Source: Panagrolaimus kolymaensis (taxonomy: Eukaryota > Nematoda > Chromadorea > Rhabditida > Panagrolaimidae). Taken from it: DNA of 64,000 bases. Numbering within the stretch: the first letter of the stretch is position 1; every line of letters starts with the position of its first letter. The translations under genes were made by a program, and so were the position numbers. Shown one piece after another: positions 25,701-36,200 of the stretch. Location of the stretch: positions 1 through 64,000 of the forward strand of contig JAJQJQ010000068.1 of NCBI GenBank assembly GCA_028622995.1, read 5' to 3'. The notes beneath the pieces were generated by a model. The model was not told the origin of the DNA, made no database searches, and was given only the letters and a program-made list of their open reading frames with translations.

Positions 25701-26154
25701 TTACATAGTGAGAGTATCAAAACAACCAAAGAACATTGTACAAGATAACTTACAAGGTTGAATTTTGTCGATTGGTTCATGAGTAACAAACATAGGATAT
25801 CTGTCAGCATCCACTTCATTAAGTTGTCTCCAATCTAAACCAAACTTTCATATAATCATTTCATTTTCAAAGGAAATTCTCTTACCGATATCACCAGAGT
25901 TAACATTGATAGATGCCAAAGCATTTCTTTTACTTGAAGCGATCAAATAATCTTTGCCATTTTTGTTTCGACCAAGTTCAATCTTATTTGGACATCCAAT
26001 GTGAAGAGCTCGCCTGAAAATAAAACGGTTTAATAGCAACGCTAAAGGTTTTTCGTTCTTACCAATCAAACTTTCCAACTTGATCTTCATAAAGTCCATT
26101 GACACCACCTCCTGTGATAGCAAAAGCAACAAAAATCAGATATAACAGCTTCAT
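22704..26154 (-). CDS. emc-1: ER membrane protein complex subunit 1
   Basis: Ten exons: 26154-26063, 26013-25886, 25834-25754, 25666-25567, 25453-24588, 24535-24084, 24031-23683, 23636-23238, 23182-22966 and 22911-22704, giving 963 residues (human EMC1 has 993). An N-terminal signal peptide (MKLLYLIFVAFAITGG) is followed by LYEDQVGKFDW, the typical start of mature EMC1. A long luminal beta-propeller region with PQQ-like repeats comes next. The C-terminal DUF1620 part includes GLESTSLMLAYGMDLFYTR and ILKDDFDYVMISA, and a single membrane helix (VLIVLVVSSFVV) sits close to the C-terminus. EMC inserts transmembrane helices into the ER membrane. The gene shares a 421-bp divergent promoter region with the next plus-strand gene. 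Confidence 0.95.
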
Positions 26155-26575
26155 TTCATGCGCAAAGAGATGTTGAAGAAACACCTAAAAGTTAATAAGG
26201 AATTAGATAAATAAAAGAAGGTATGGGTGAGAAAATAAAATAGTTTAATAGTTTTAATATTTTTTGCTGGATTAAAAAACGCGTAAAAAAGCAAGGACGA
26301 AAAAAAAGCGCAAAGTTTAGCCTTCGTTGAAAAACATGGAAGAAAAAAGTGAAAGAAGAGAGTCGAACTTCAATGGCTCTCAAACATAAAAGAGTCTTCA
26401 AGCGAAAAGAATTTCAGCTAGACTTGAATTTTTTTTTTGCGAGTAAAAATTTTAAGAACTTCAAAATGATTTTTTCTTCTTTCATTATCAATCAATCAAC
26501 CAATTTTTTGTTTGTTATCTTTCCTGAAACCGTCCATCAACAAAAACGTCAGCTGAATATTCAATCAACGAAGAA
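26155..26575. promoter_or_regulatory. Divergent promoter region
   Basis: 421 bp separate the EMC1 ATG (-) from the ATG of the unnamed gene at 26576 (+). The region is AT-rich and must hold both promoters. I cannot point to a specific factor-binding site. Confidence 0.4.
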
Positions 26576-27694
26576 ATGAAGCGTCGTCAAGGAATGTTTG
26601 GCAATGCCAAAATCTCTGAAAAGGTGTTCAAAAATCTTCCAAGTAATGTTGCTCGTGGAGTTCAAAAGGACATTCAATATGTTCTAAAGAAAGACAATTC
26701 TCAAGATGTTCGAAAATGGAATCAAGCTCTACCAACTCAAGATGATTTCGATCAACAACCTTCAACCTCAAATGCTAATTTTGCTACATCAAAACGAAAA
26801 GCTCCTCGAAAATCTGCTGTTCCATCATCATCTTCATCAAATACTGAATTTATGTGAGTTTCCTTTAGCTTTAGTTTTTTGTATGCTTCCTTTTAAACTT
26901 ACTAATAATCTATTAATTTTTTAGGACAGCAAAACAATTGCTTGCTCAGCGCCATCATTCAAATGTGGATGAATCAGTTACACCTCAACGAAGATCTATG
27001 GCAAATCGAACTTTGCATGACGAAACTCCAACTGTTTTCAAATCTCCACCTCGACGTCCATCACAAAATCTTGAAGAAGATGTTTTTCCTTCGAATCCTG
27101 ATCCTGAAGAAATTGCTTCTCGCATTCTGGTTGGATTGCCTCATCTTCCTCTTCGAAATAATGATGCAACAACTTACTCTGAAGCTGTAACTGGTATTCT
27201 TCAATCTGCTCTTTCTCAATGGTTCGATGATCAACATGATGATATTTCAATTGGTTCAACAAGAAGAAGAGAAAACAATGAAAGTGTGAGTTTATTGTTT
27301 TTTTGCTTAAAAGTCTTATGAGCATTTGTTTTATTTGTTACCTAATTAAACTTAACGTTTTTAGACTGACCCAAATCGAAGCTTTATGGACAAAACTGCT
27401 CCATTGAATCTTTCAAGATGCTCTGGGCTCACATCAGAAGCAAGTGAATCGCCGTTCAATACTTTGGAATTCTCAAAAATGGGCCATGAATCTGAAGGAT
27501 ATACTCAAGAAGCGGCAACTATCATTCGTGAAGAATTTGAAGGGCTTGAACCTGCTTCAACAATAAGAACTCCTGATATTTCAAGATCCTTTTACTCTCC
27601 ATCTCCTGATAACAACTTCAAGCTTTTATTTGGATTCCAGAATACCGTGGATGATGTTAGTGATGATGATGATACCGCTTTTTTCCGCTTTTAA
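26576..27694 (+). CDS. Unrecognised disordered protein
   Basis: Three exons: 26576-26853, 26925-27285 and 27365-27694, giving 322 residues. I do not recognise the family. The protein is rich in Ser, Pro, Asp and Glu and looks largely disordered. It has a basic patch (SKRKAPRKSAVP), several SP/TP sites (ESVTPQRRS, TPTVFKSPPRRPS, IRTPDISRS, YSPSPD) of proline-directed-kinase type, one helical stretch around the residues encoded at 27100-27230, and an acidic C-terminus DDVSDDDDTAFF. The start follows the first ATG in frame (MKRRQGMFGNAKIS). It appears to be the upstream gene of an operon with SF3B4, 176 bp away. That context and the SP/TP sites hint at a nuclear or cell-cycle-regulated protein, but this is only inference. 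Confidence 0.8.
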
Positions 27695-27870
27695 TTGTTA
27701 TGTTTTTGTTTTGTTGTATCTTCTTTATGTCGTTGATTTTTTGTTATAATAAATAATATATATGCAAACCTTTTTCTTTGACAATTACTTTATACGGTTT
27801 ATTTATCCCGTTTGATGCTTGTTAGTTTGTTTCATTGGTTCAAACTTTACTCAAATGTTCATTTTTAGCA
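27695..27870 (+). promoter_or_regulatory. Intercistronic region upstream of SF3B4
   Basis: 176 bp between the stop of the unnamed gene and the SF3B4 ATG. It contains AATAAATAA near 27750, a T-rich middle and the acceptor tcatttttag directly before caATGG. That is the expected layout of a nematode operon junction with trans-splicing of the downstream gene. Confidence 0.6.
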
Positions 27871-29053
27871 ATGGCTGCATCTTTTGGTGGAGCTGATAGA
27901 AATCAAGATGCAACGATCTATGTTGGTGGCCTGGATGATAAAGTAACAGAAGCTGTGTTATGGGAGCTTTTTGTTCAAGCTGGTCCTGTTGTAACTGTGA
28001 ATATGCCAAAAGATCGAATCACTGGCGCGCATCAAGGTTTTGGATTTGTTGAATTTATGGGAGAAGAAGATGGTAATTTTGTTATTTATTTTAAAAACCT
28101 ATTATTACTATTACCATATAACCATTATTACATTTTCAGCGGATTACTCGATGAGAATTATGAACATGATCAAACTTTTTGGTAAACCAATCAAAGTAAA
28201 CAAGGCTTCCGCAAATGAAAAGAATCTGGATGTTGGCGCTAATCTGTTCGTTGGTAATCTTGATCCAGAAGTCGATGAAAAACTATTATTTGATACGTTT
28301 AGTGCTTTTGGTGTGATTCTTCAAGTATGTTTATTGCATTCATTCTTTACTTACAGTTTAACATCTTTAGGTGCCAAAAATTATGCGTGATATGGATACT
28401 GGAAATTCAAAAGGATATGCTTTTATCAACTTTGCTTCTTTCGAAGCTTCCGATGCTGCTCTTGAAGCTATGAATGGTCAATATTTATGCAATCGAGCTA
28501 TTACATGTTCTTATGCTTACAAGAAAGATGCGAAAGGTGAACGACATGGAACAGCAGCTGAAAGACTTCTTGCATCACAAAATCCTATTATTGGTGGTGA
28601 TAGGCCGCATCAAATGTTTGCTGAATGTACGTTTATATTTCCATGTGATTCAACTAACTGATGCTTTTTCAGTGCCTCCTGTGCCACCACCATCTGGATT
28701 ACCAAGTCTTATGGGTGTTCATGGAATTCCAAATGGTATGCCACCAATGCATCATCCTGGTATGCAAATGTCTGGTCCTCCGATGATGGGTTTACCACCA
28801 CAGATGGGAATGCCTCCACCACCTCCAATGATGGGCTTTCCGCCACAAATGGGAATGCCTCCATCTTTGCAAAATGCTGGAATGCCTATGCCTCCACCAC
28901 CACGTAAGCTTTTTTTGATACCTTTATCTTTCATTACTGCTTTGTTTTTTCTTTTCAGCTATGGGAAATCTACCATGGGGAATGCCTGGAAATGCTCCTC
29001 CACCGCCACCTGGTTACATGAATATGGTACCTCCACCACCTCCAATGGCTTAG
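27871..29053 (+). CDS. sap-49: Splicing factor 3B subunit 4 (SAP49)
   Basis: Five exons: 27871-28072, 28140-28324, 28371-28626, 28673-28903 and 28959-29053, giving 322 residues. Two RRM domains fill the N-terminal half. RRM1 has RNP2 IYVGGL and RNP1 [12 protein letters not shown]2 has LFVGNL and SKGYAFINF. The block [18 protein letters not shown] is nearly invariant in SF3B4. The C-terminal half is a Pro/Met/Gly tail ([19 protein letters not shown]), shorter than the tail of human SF3B4 (424 residues total). SF3B4 is part of the U2 snRNP SF3b complex and contacts pre-mRNA near the branch site. Confidence 0.96.
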
Positions 29054-29637
29054 ATTAATTATGTTCTTGTTTCTTTATGTTTTATTGTTTTTGTAATCTA
29101 TGTATTTTTTTCATTTATTTATAGTTTGTTTTGTTTGAATAAAGATCTCTTGAATTCTCCTTTTGTTTAATAAGCTTATATTTCTGTTTGTGTCATTATT
29201 TTGTTGTTAGTAAAAGTTATCGGAGCAGATTGCTGAACATATTCTTGAACCATATCAACAACTTCTAAAGCTTCTAAAGGATTTCGTTCATTTAACAATG
29301 ATCTTTATCACGGACTGACTGGACTCTTCACTGGTTTGCAGAACTAAAGGTAATAAAAGATGATTGTTGTTATAAGCTATTTTATCCTTGAGGTATTTGT
29401 GTTGTTGTAGCTTTATAAGAACCAACTATGTACATATTTTGAGGTTTAAAATGCCCGCGAAAAGAATAATAAAAAGGCGAATGGCCAAAATAAATGGAAT
29501 GAAAATTTTCTTTCAAACATTTTTGGATTTCGAGGAAGAAGAGTTTTTCCTTCCAATTTTGAGTCGCAAAGCTAACAAATATTTTTTAACTTTTTTTTAT
29601 TCAAATCCAAATATTCCTTTAATATTTCCTTTCAATT
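29054..29637. other. Intergenic region, SF3B4 to ARP6
   Basis: 584 bp. The SF3B4 polyadenylation signal GAATAAAGA lies near 29138. A minus-strand open stretch at 29176-29304 looks like a coding remnant (see findings). The rest is the ARP6 upstream region. Confidence 0.45.
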
Positions 29638-32273
29638 ATGAGCTCAACTTTTATTGTTGATAATGGATCATACACAATTAAAGCTGGATTTCAAAATGAT
29701 GAAAAGCCAAAGTAAGCAACTAACTTATTCTTCTTCTTTTTTTATTGAGCTTCTCAAAATGATAATATTATAATTATATAATTTTGTAGGATAATTCCAA
29801 ACTTTATTTTTAAATCTTCCACTGATACTTTCATTGGTAATAAAATTGATAAAGCTAATGATCCAGCTGGAGTATATTTAAATTCTCCATTTGAGCGAGG
29901 CTATCTTGGTTAGTCACTTTTTAAAAACCATTAGGTTGGCGATTTTGATGGATAAAATTTTAGTTCATATGGATACTCAAGATGAAATATGGCAGCAAGT
30001 TTTTGGGAAACAAGAATTTTGTGTAAATTTTTCTGATACCAAACTTATTTTAACTGATTCAAATATGACTGTACCCGCAATTGAAACAGGTATGTATCTT
30101 AGCAGTCATCATTTATGAGACGAATCTCAATCCATCAAACTATGTAAATCTTAACCCTTTCCACCTTTTCTTTAGGACATCGAGAAGTTTTATTTGAAAC
30201 ATATGGAGTTCATTCATTACAACTTGCATCAGCTCCAAGTTTAGTGGCACAATATCATTTTTCTAAAACTAATAAACCTTATTCATTGGTAATTGATAGT
30301 GGACATTCTTTTACTCATTTATTACCCTGCATGGATGGTAAAATAGTTATTGATCGATCTATGAGAATTGATGTGGGAGGAAGAATTATGACTAATTTTC
30401 TTCGAAATAAATTAAGTTATTCTCAAATTGATTTGAGAAGTGAAACAAGGGTTGTAAATGAAATAAAAGAAGATGTATGTTATTTTGCTAAAAATTTTCG
30501 TCAAGAAATGTCCAAGTTTAAGTAAGGCTTCTTCAAAAACATTTTATTATTGTTATTATTAATTATAACTATTTTTTTAAGAGCTAATCCCAAGCGCATT
30601 GAATATTACTTACCCGATTATACCCATCTTCGACGAGGCCAAATAAAAACCACCAAAGATTCAGATGCTTTTAAATCTCATTCATCCGTCCACCTTGGAG
30701 TGGAAAGATTTGTTTTACCTGAAACAATTTTTTGTCCATCTTTATTAAAAATTGATCAAATGGGCCTTAAAGATGCTATAAATAAAACATGCAATGGCGC
30801 GATGGATTATGTTTTCTTTGGAAAATATATGCTTCAAAATATTATTGTTTTTGGTGGAAATGCATCCATTCCGGGTTTTAAAGATCGATTGTAAATTAGT
30901 TTTTTTACTTTTAGAAAAAATACCCTTTTTGATTTTTGTTCTTTAGATGCTGCGATTTAGCGAATGCATTTGATTGTGATGATACTCCTTCAAACATAGC
31001 TGATTGCATTCATATTTCCTCGAATCCTATTACAGAACCATGGAATTCAGCAAAATATTTACTTGAAAATGTTGCAGAATTTTCAAATAAATTTGTTACT
31101 AAAAAAGAATATCAAGAACATGGAATTCGAATATGCGATGAAAGATTTATTGATTATGCACCAAAAGAATGGTATGATTTTCCACACATTGCATAATATA
31201 GCTTATTTATATTGAATATTTTTTTAAGGTATGAAGGTGCTGAAGATGCACCATATGTTGATGAAAATGGTCGACCTATTGATGATATTATTGATCATAA
31301 AAAATTTGTTACAGCTTTACCAAAACCATCACTTCCCACTAAAGCTACTGCTACTAATAAAATTATTAGTGAACTTGAACATTCTTCGCTTATTAATAAA
31401 GTTGTTAATGAAGGACATTTGGTGCAACAAGAAACTACAGAAAAATCCGCTTTTATTGATGCTCAAGCTACCGCACTTTCTTTCCCTGATGTTGTTGCAC
31501 CTCCTCTAAGACCCGATATTTCAACTGCAGAAAATGAACCAGATATAATTGAAATTGATTATATTCCACCTCCTCCTCCTCCGCCACCAACCACTACTGA
31601 AAGACTACTTCCATTAAGACCTCAACCATCTCCATTGTTGCGGCATCGAATACTTCATGATCCTTCATCAACTTTACAAACACCTTCTTCTCTTCCTATT
31701 CGATATGTTCAACGAGCAACAACAATGCTTCGACAGCAACCTATTGGACCTTTAAGAGGAGGTGTAACAAGAGATTCTCATTATCTTAATTCTGTTGCAC
31801 CAGCATCATTAACAACATCGAATACAACGACGACGACCAGACAATTTTATGTTACATCTGATCCTAATTTTGTTCGAATGGGTGGTAATAGACAAGTTTT
31901 ACAACTTCAACGTGGTTCAACAACATCTCGAGTTTATCTCCAACGTCGACCTATTACTTCTGCCACAATTGCTGGAGTTGAAGTTAGACCTCCACATTCA
32001 TCACCTCCAGGAATGCCTAAATTACAACCGGAAGTACGTTTAATTAATCCAAGAAGACCACAACAACCAATTCGTGTTAGTCACGGCCATCTTTATCATC
32101 CAGTGATACATAGTGGCAATATAGCTGCATCGAGTGGTCAAACACCTATTATTCGAGTATTACAACCTGTTCAAAGGATGGTGATTCCACCACCACCACA
32201 ACAACATCAATCATATCAAGGTTTAGAAGAGGAATATGAATCAGGCGAATCAGATCCACCAACGCCACTTTAA
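29638..32273 (+). CDS. arp-6: Actin-related protein 6 with Pro-rich C-terminal extension
   Basis: Seven exons: 29638-29711, 29790-29908, 29964-30089, 30176-30521, 30582-30890, 30947-31171 and 31229-32273, giving 747 residues. The first 400 residues are ARP6: FIVDNGSYTIKAGF, SPFERGYLVHMDTQDEIW, SLVIDSGHSFTHLLP, VNEIKEDVCYFAKNF, IIVFGGNASIPGFKDR and KEYQEHGIRICDERF. That last motif is where ARP6 normally ends. If the last intron (31172-31228) is retained, the frame stops at 31196 and gives 407 residues, a normal ARP6. If it is spliced, about 347 extra residues are added, rich in Pro, Thr, Arg and Gln. ARP6 is a core subunit of the SWR1/SRCAP complex that deposits H2A.Z. I do not recognise the tail. 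Confidence 0.88.
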
Positions 32274-33225
32274 ATTTTTATTTATTAGAAAATGTTTGTT
32301 GTTTTGCTTTGTTTTATTTTCATCATTTTTTCGTTTGTTTGTTAATAAAATTTGTTTGCTTTGAACTATTTTGGCCGGAAATACTTACACAATTTGAATG
32401 CAATATTATGACTTTAATTTTTTTATTCGAAATTGATTAAATGCAACAACAAAAATAAGCTAATAACTTTTAAAGAATAAATTAAACTTCGAGTAACAAC
32501 AAAATTGCTTGCTTTTTTAATATTTACTTATGAAAAAAAGAATAAGATAAAAAAATTAGCAAACCAAATGATTACAAAAAAATTACTTTTTTGAATCCAG
32601 AAAGAAAAAAAAACGCCTAAAAAAATGCGAACACTTTGAACAAAAGCTTTTAACATTTTACTCAAATTTTCAAAAAACTACTGTTTTTATTCTTTTTTTT
32701 CTGCTATTGTATAACTTGATAATAAAAATTAAGCTGCAAATTTCTAAAACTCAATAAGTAAATATTTGTTTCCTCAAAAAAAAACTGTTAAATTTGGTGG
32801 TACTTTATTTAACATTAATGATTAGAGTTCTCAACGTTTATTTTTTACAAAAGCTTAAAAAATGAAAGAAAAAAATGAAGAAAGATTTAGTGATGATTGA
32901 CAGCTGCAAAAAGAAAAAAAAATCGGCATTAAAAAAATCAACAAAGAAATAAGCGTTCCTGACCTGTCATGGCCGTAGTAGTATTTATTCATTCATTCGA
33001 CGATCGTTTGCTTTTTTCCATTTTTTTGATAAGAATAATAATATTCTAAGAGGTTGTTGCTGCTTTATTTTCTCCTCTATCTTTTTTTTAGTTAGTGGAA
33101 AGGCAAAGTCCAAAATACTTAGTTTGCTATTATTTTTAACTATTTTCTTTTTATTATTCGGCGTCGATTTTTATAGTTTTTTTTCACTTCGATTAAACTC
33201 AACAAAATATTTGAATGTCGCAGAA
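32274..33225. other. Intergenic region, ARP6 to NRF-6-like gene
   Basis: About 950 bp of AT-rich sequence. An AATAAAATT-like polyadenylation signal follows the ARP6 stop near 32344. No exon or repeat is supportable. The last 200 bp are T-rich and probably promoter and leader for the downstream gene. Confidence 0.45.
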
Positions 33226-36200
33226 ATGTTTTTACTATTAAAAATTTTATTTACATTGATTTTTGTTATTTCCGCTGCCGCGACGGCTAAAGAAGAAAAA
33301 AATGGAATTGGAAATCCATTTTATTATTCCCTCTCAGAATCAGAACTTCGTGATGTGATTTCTGAATCCGAATATGATTCAGAAGAAGCAGAAGAATTTG
33401 GAAATCAAATACATTCATTTTTTCGTGAATCAAATTCTCAATTAATTTTAGATTTGGATTTATTCACTCAATTTTGGAAGGAATTGGAAGAAGCCCGAGC
33501 ATCCGCTGTGGATGGAAATGTTGATTATATCCGTGAAATAGTAAATTTTTTGGAATTAAAATTCGACTAAAAAATTTTCAAACATTTATTTTAGATTACT
33601 TTTCTTGAACCTTTACAAAAACATGACATCAGCGCTCCATGTTTGGCTGATGTATTCCATTTTTTATGTACCACATATAATTATGCTAAAACCGCTAATG
33701 AAGCAAGTACATGTAATGATTGTAATTGCACAGCGGAATACAAAAAAATCTTTTCTGATTACCAATGGATTTTTGATGGTTAGTTTTTTTTAACATTAGT
33801 TTTTAAAGTGATTTACAAAATTCTGTGGCGATTACAAGCTTTTGAAAAAAATAAGTTTTCAAGGCAAAGCAAAAAAGTTTTAAAAAATCAGACATGTAAA
33901 ATTTAAAAAAAGAGAAAGAAGAATGATTGAGAAAGTCAAACAAATTGCATACTTTTATTTTAAACCTAACTTTTTGAGACAAACTTCTTCAAAAGTGTCA
34001 TCGCCTCAAATTTTATTAATTTTTCTATTTTTTCACTTTTGAACTAAAGAAAAACTAAAACATCCATATTTGGTTTAAAAATCATGAAAGTTTGAAGCCA
34101 CTCTTAACATTTGTTTTCAACGAAGCTTTAAACTTTACTGTTTTTATTTTTGGCGAAAGTAATTTCTTAATTTTAATTTTGAATATTTATTTTTTTAGTT
34201 GTTGATGCTATTGGTAAATTGCCAGCTGCCATTACTGGAGGTAATAACCTTTGGGTTGGTTCATGGTCAACTTGTCGAAAAGTTGCAAGTATTAAAAATG
34301 TTCAAGGGTTTGCTTTTTAATTATAAATATTACTTCTTTAAAAATTAATTTTGGAAGTTTTTTTAGACAAAATTGGAAGGGCCAATATTGTTTAGCTCGA
34401 TTTTATGTTCATGAAAAAAATAGTCCGTTAAAAGCTTTTGGACCTAAAGTTGATCCAGCCAATGTTTGTCTGTTAGTTAATTTTTTTTATTTCTAAAAAC
34501 TAATTTTCCACTAACAAAATTTTTTCCAGCTCCAATGCCTCACATTCATATGAAGATTGGTCAATAGAAGATAAAAAATGTTTTGATATTATGCCATTAT
34601 TAAATGTTGGATTTTGTATGCCTGATACTTGCACGGATTATGATTTTAAAAAAATTATTGAATTTTGTAATACTTTTTACAAAAAACATTTTTTTTCTAA
34701 GAAAATTATTCGTGAATTTTTTATTTTTAGTTTATCAATATGCTGAAGCAAGCATAGGAAAAAAATTTGTTTGTGATTTAAAGGTTCAATGCAGTAATGA
34801 TCGAGTGGAAAATAAACTTTACAGTAATTTACCTTCCATGTTGGTTCTGTAAGTTAATAATTTTTTTGTTGTAGGATTTTTTTCAAAGCGCTTCAAAAAA
34901 AGGTTTTTATTCATAAATTTTTTTTGCAGATGTTTTTGTGTAATAATTTTTTCATTAATGATTTATGGAACTTGTTATGATTATTATGTGGTAATTCCAG
35001 CAAAAGAAAAGCAAGAAATTTTTAAGCGTCAATATTCATATCTTTCACAAGGAAGCAATTTTTTAAAATATTTCCCTTTTGAACCTGAAGCTCCTTTCAT
35101 TGGTGAAGGAACAGGAGCCTCAAAACAAAAGGAAAGTAATTTCGTGAATTTACTGATGATGTTTTCAATTCGTCGAAATACCGAGCAACTTATGTCCACC
35201 CGAACCCAAGATGATCAAATTAATTGTTTACATGGAGCACGATTTTTAAGCATGGTAAAGTCCTTTGGCAAATCGAATCTTTTTTCTTCATAAAATTTTT
35301 TTTAGTGTTGGATCATTTTTGGACATACTTATTATTATATTTGCACGAGTTTTACAACAGGTATAAAAAAATAATTAATTAACCCTCTAATTTTTGTTTA
35401 AAAAAATTTAGTCGAAAAAGTTAAAAGGCAAAATAATTTTAGATAATTTAATTCAAACTTTGAGAAAATTTCCCAAAATTTTTTATAATCAACTCGTCGT
35501 TCAAGCTCCTCTCGCAGTGGACTCATTTTTCTTTTTAAGGTTTGAAAACATTTTTTTTTCCCAAATACAAAAAATTAATAATTATTGCTTTTTTTAGTGG
35601 TTTACTAACAACATATATATTTATAAAAAAATTAAAATTAGCTAAAATTCGTGAACAACAAACTGGAAGAAAAGCTGCCATACGACTTGACAATCCATCT
35701 GTTTGGATTGCGTATTATTTTCGTCGATATATAAGGTAAAATAAATCATTTTTTTCTTCTCAAATTTAATTAAACTTGCATAATTTGAATAACAACTTTT
35801 TAGATTAACACCCGTATATTTGGTTATTATGATTTTAGATGTTACTTTATTCACCTATATTTCGGATGGACCATTTTGGCGTCCAATTGAAACAAATTAT
35901 TGTAAAAATAGTTGGTGGGTGAATTTATTATATTTGAATAATTTTATTAAACAAGATGATCCGGTAAGTGCCAATCTCTAAATAAACCACAAATTAAATA
36001 ATAAAAAATATTTTTTATTTTAAGTGCATGGGATGGACATGGTATATGGCAAATGATTGGCAATTACATTGTTTTGCACCCATGTTAATTATTGCTCTTT
36101 ATAAGTATGCTTTTGAAAATATAAAATAATTAATTGAAAAAACTTAACAAATAATAACAATTATTATTTTTTTTTAGATATCAAAAGAAAGGAATTATTT

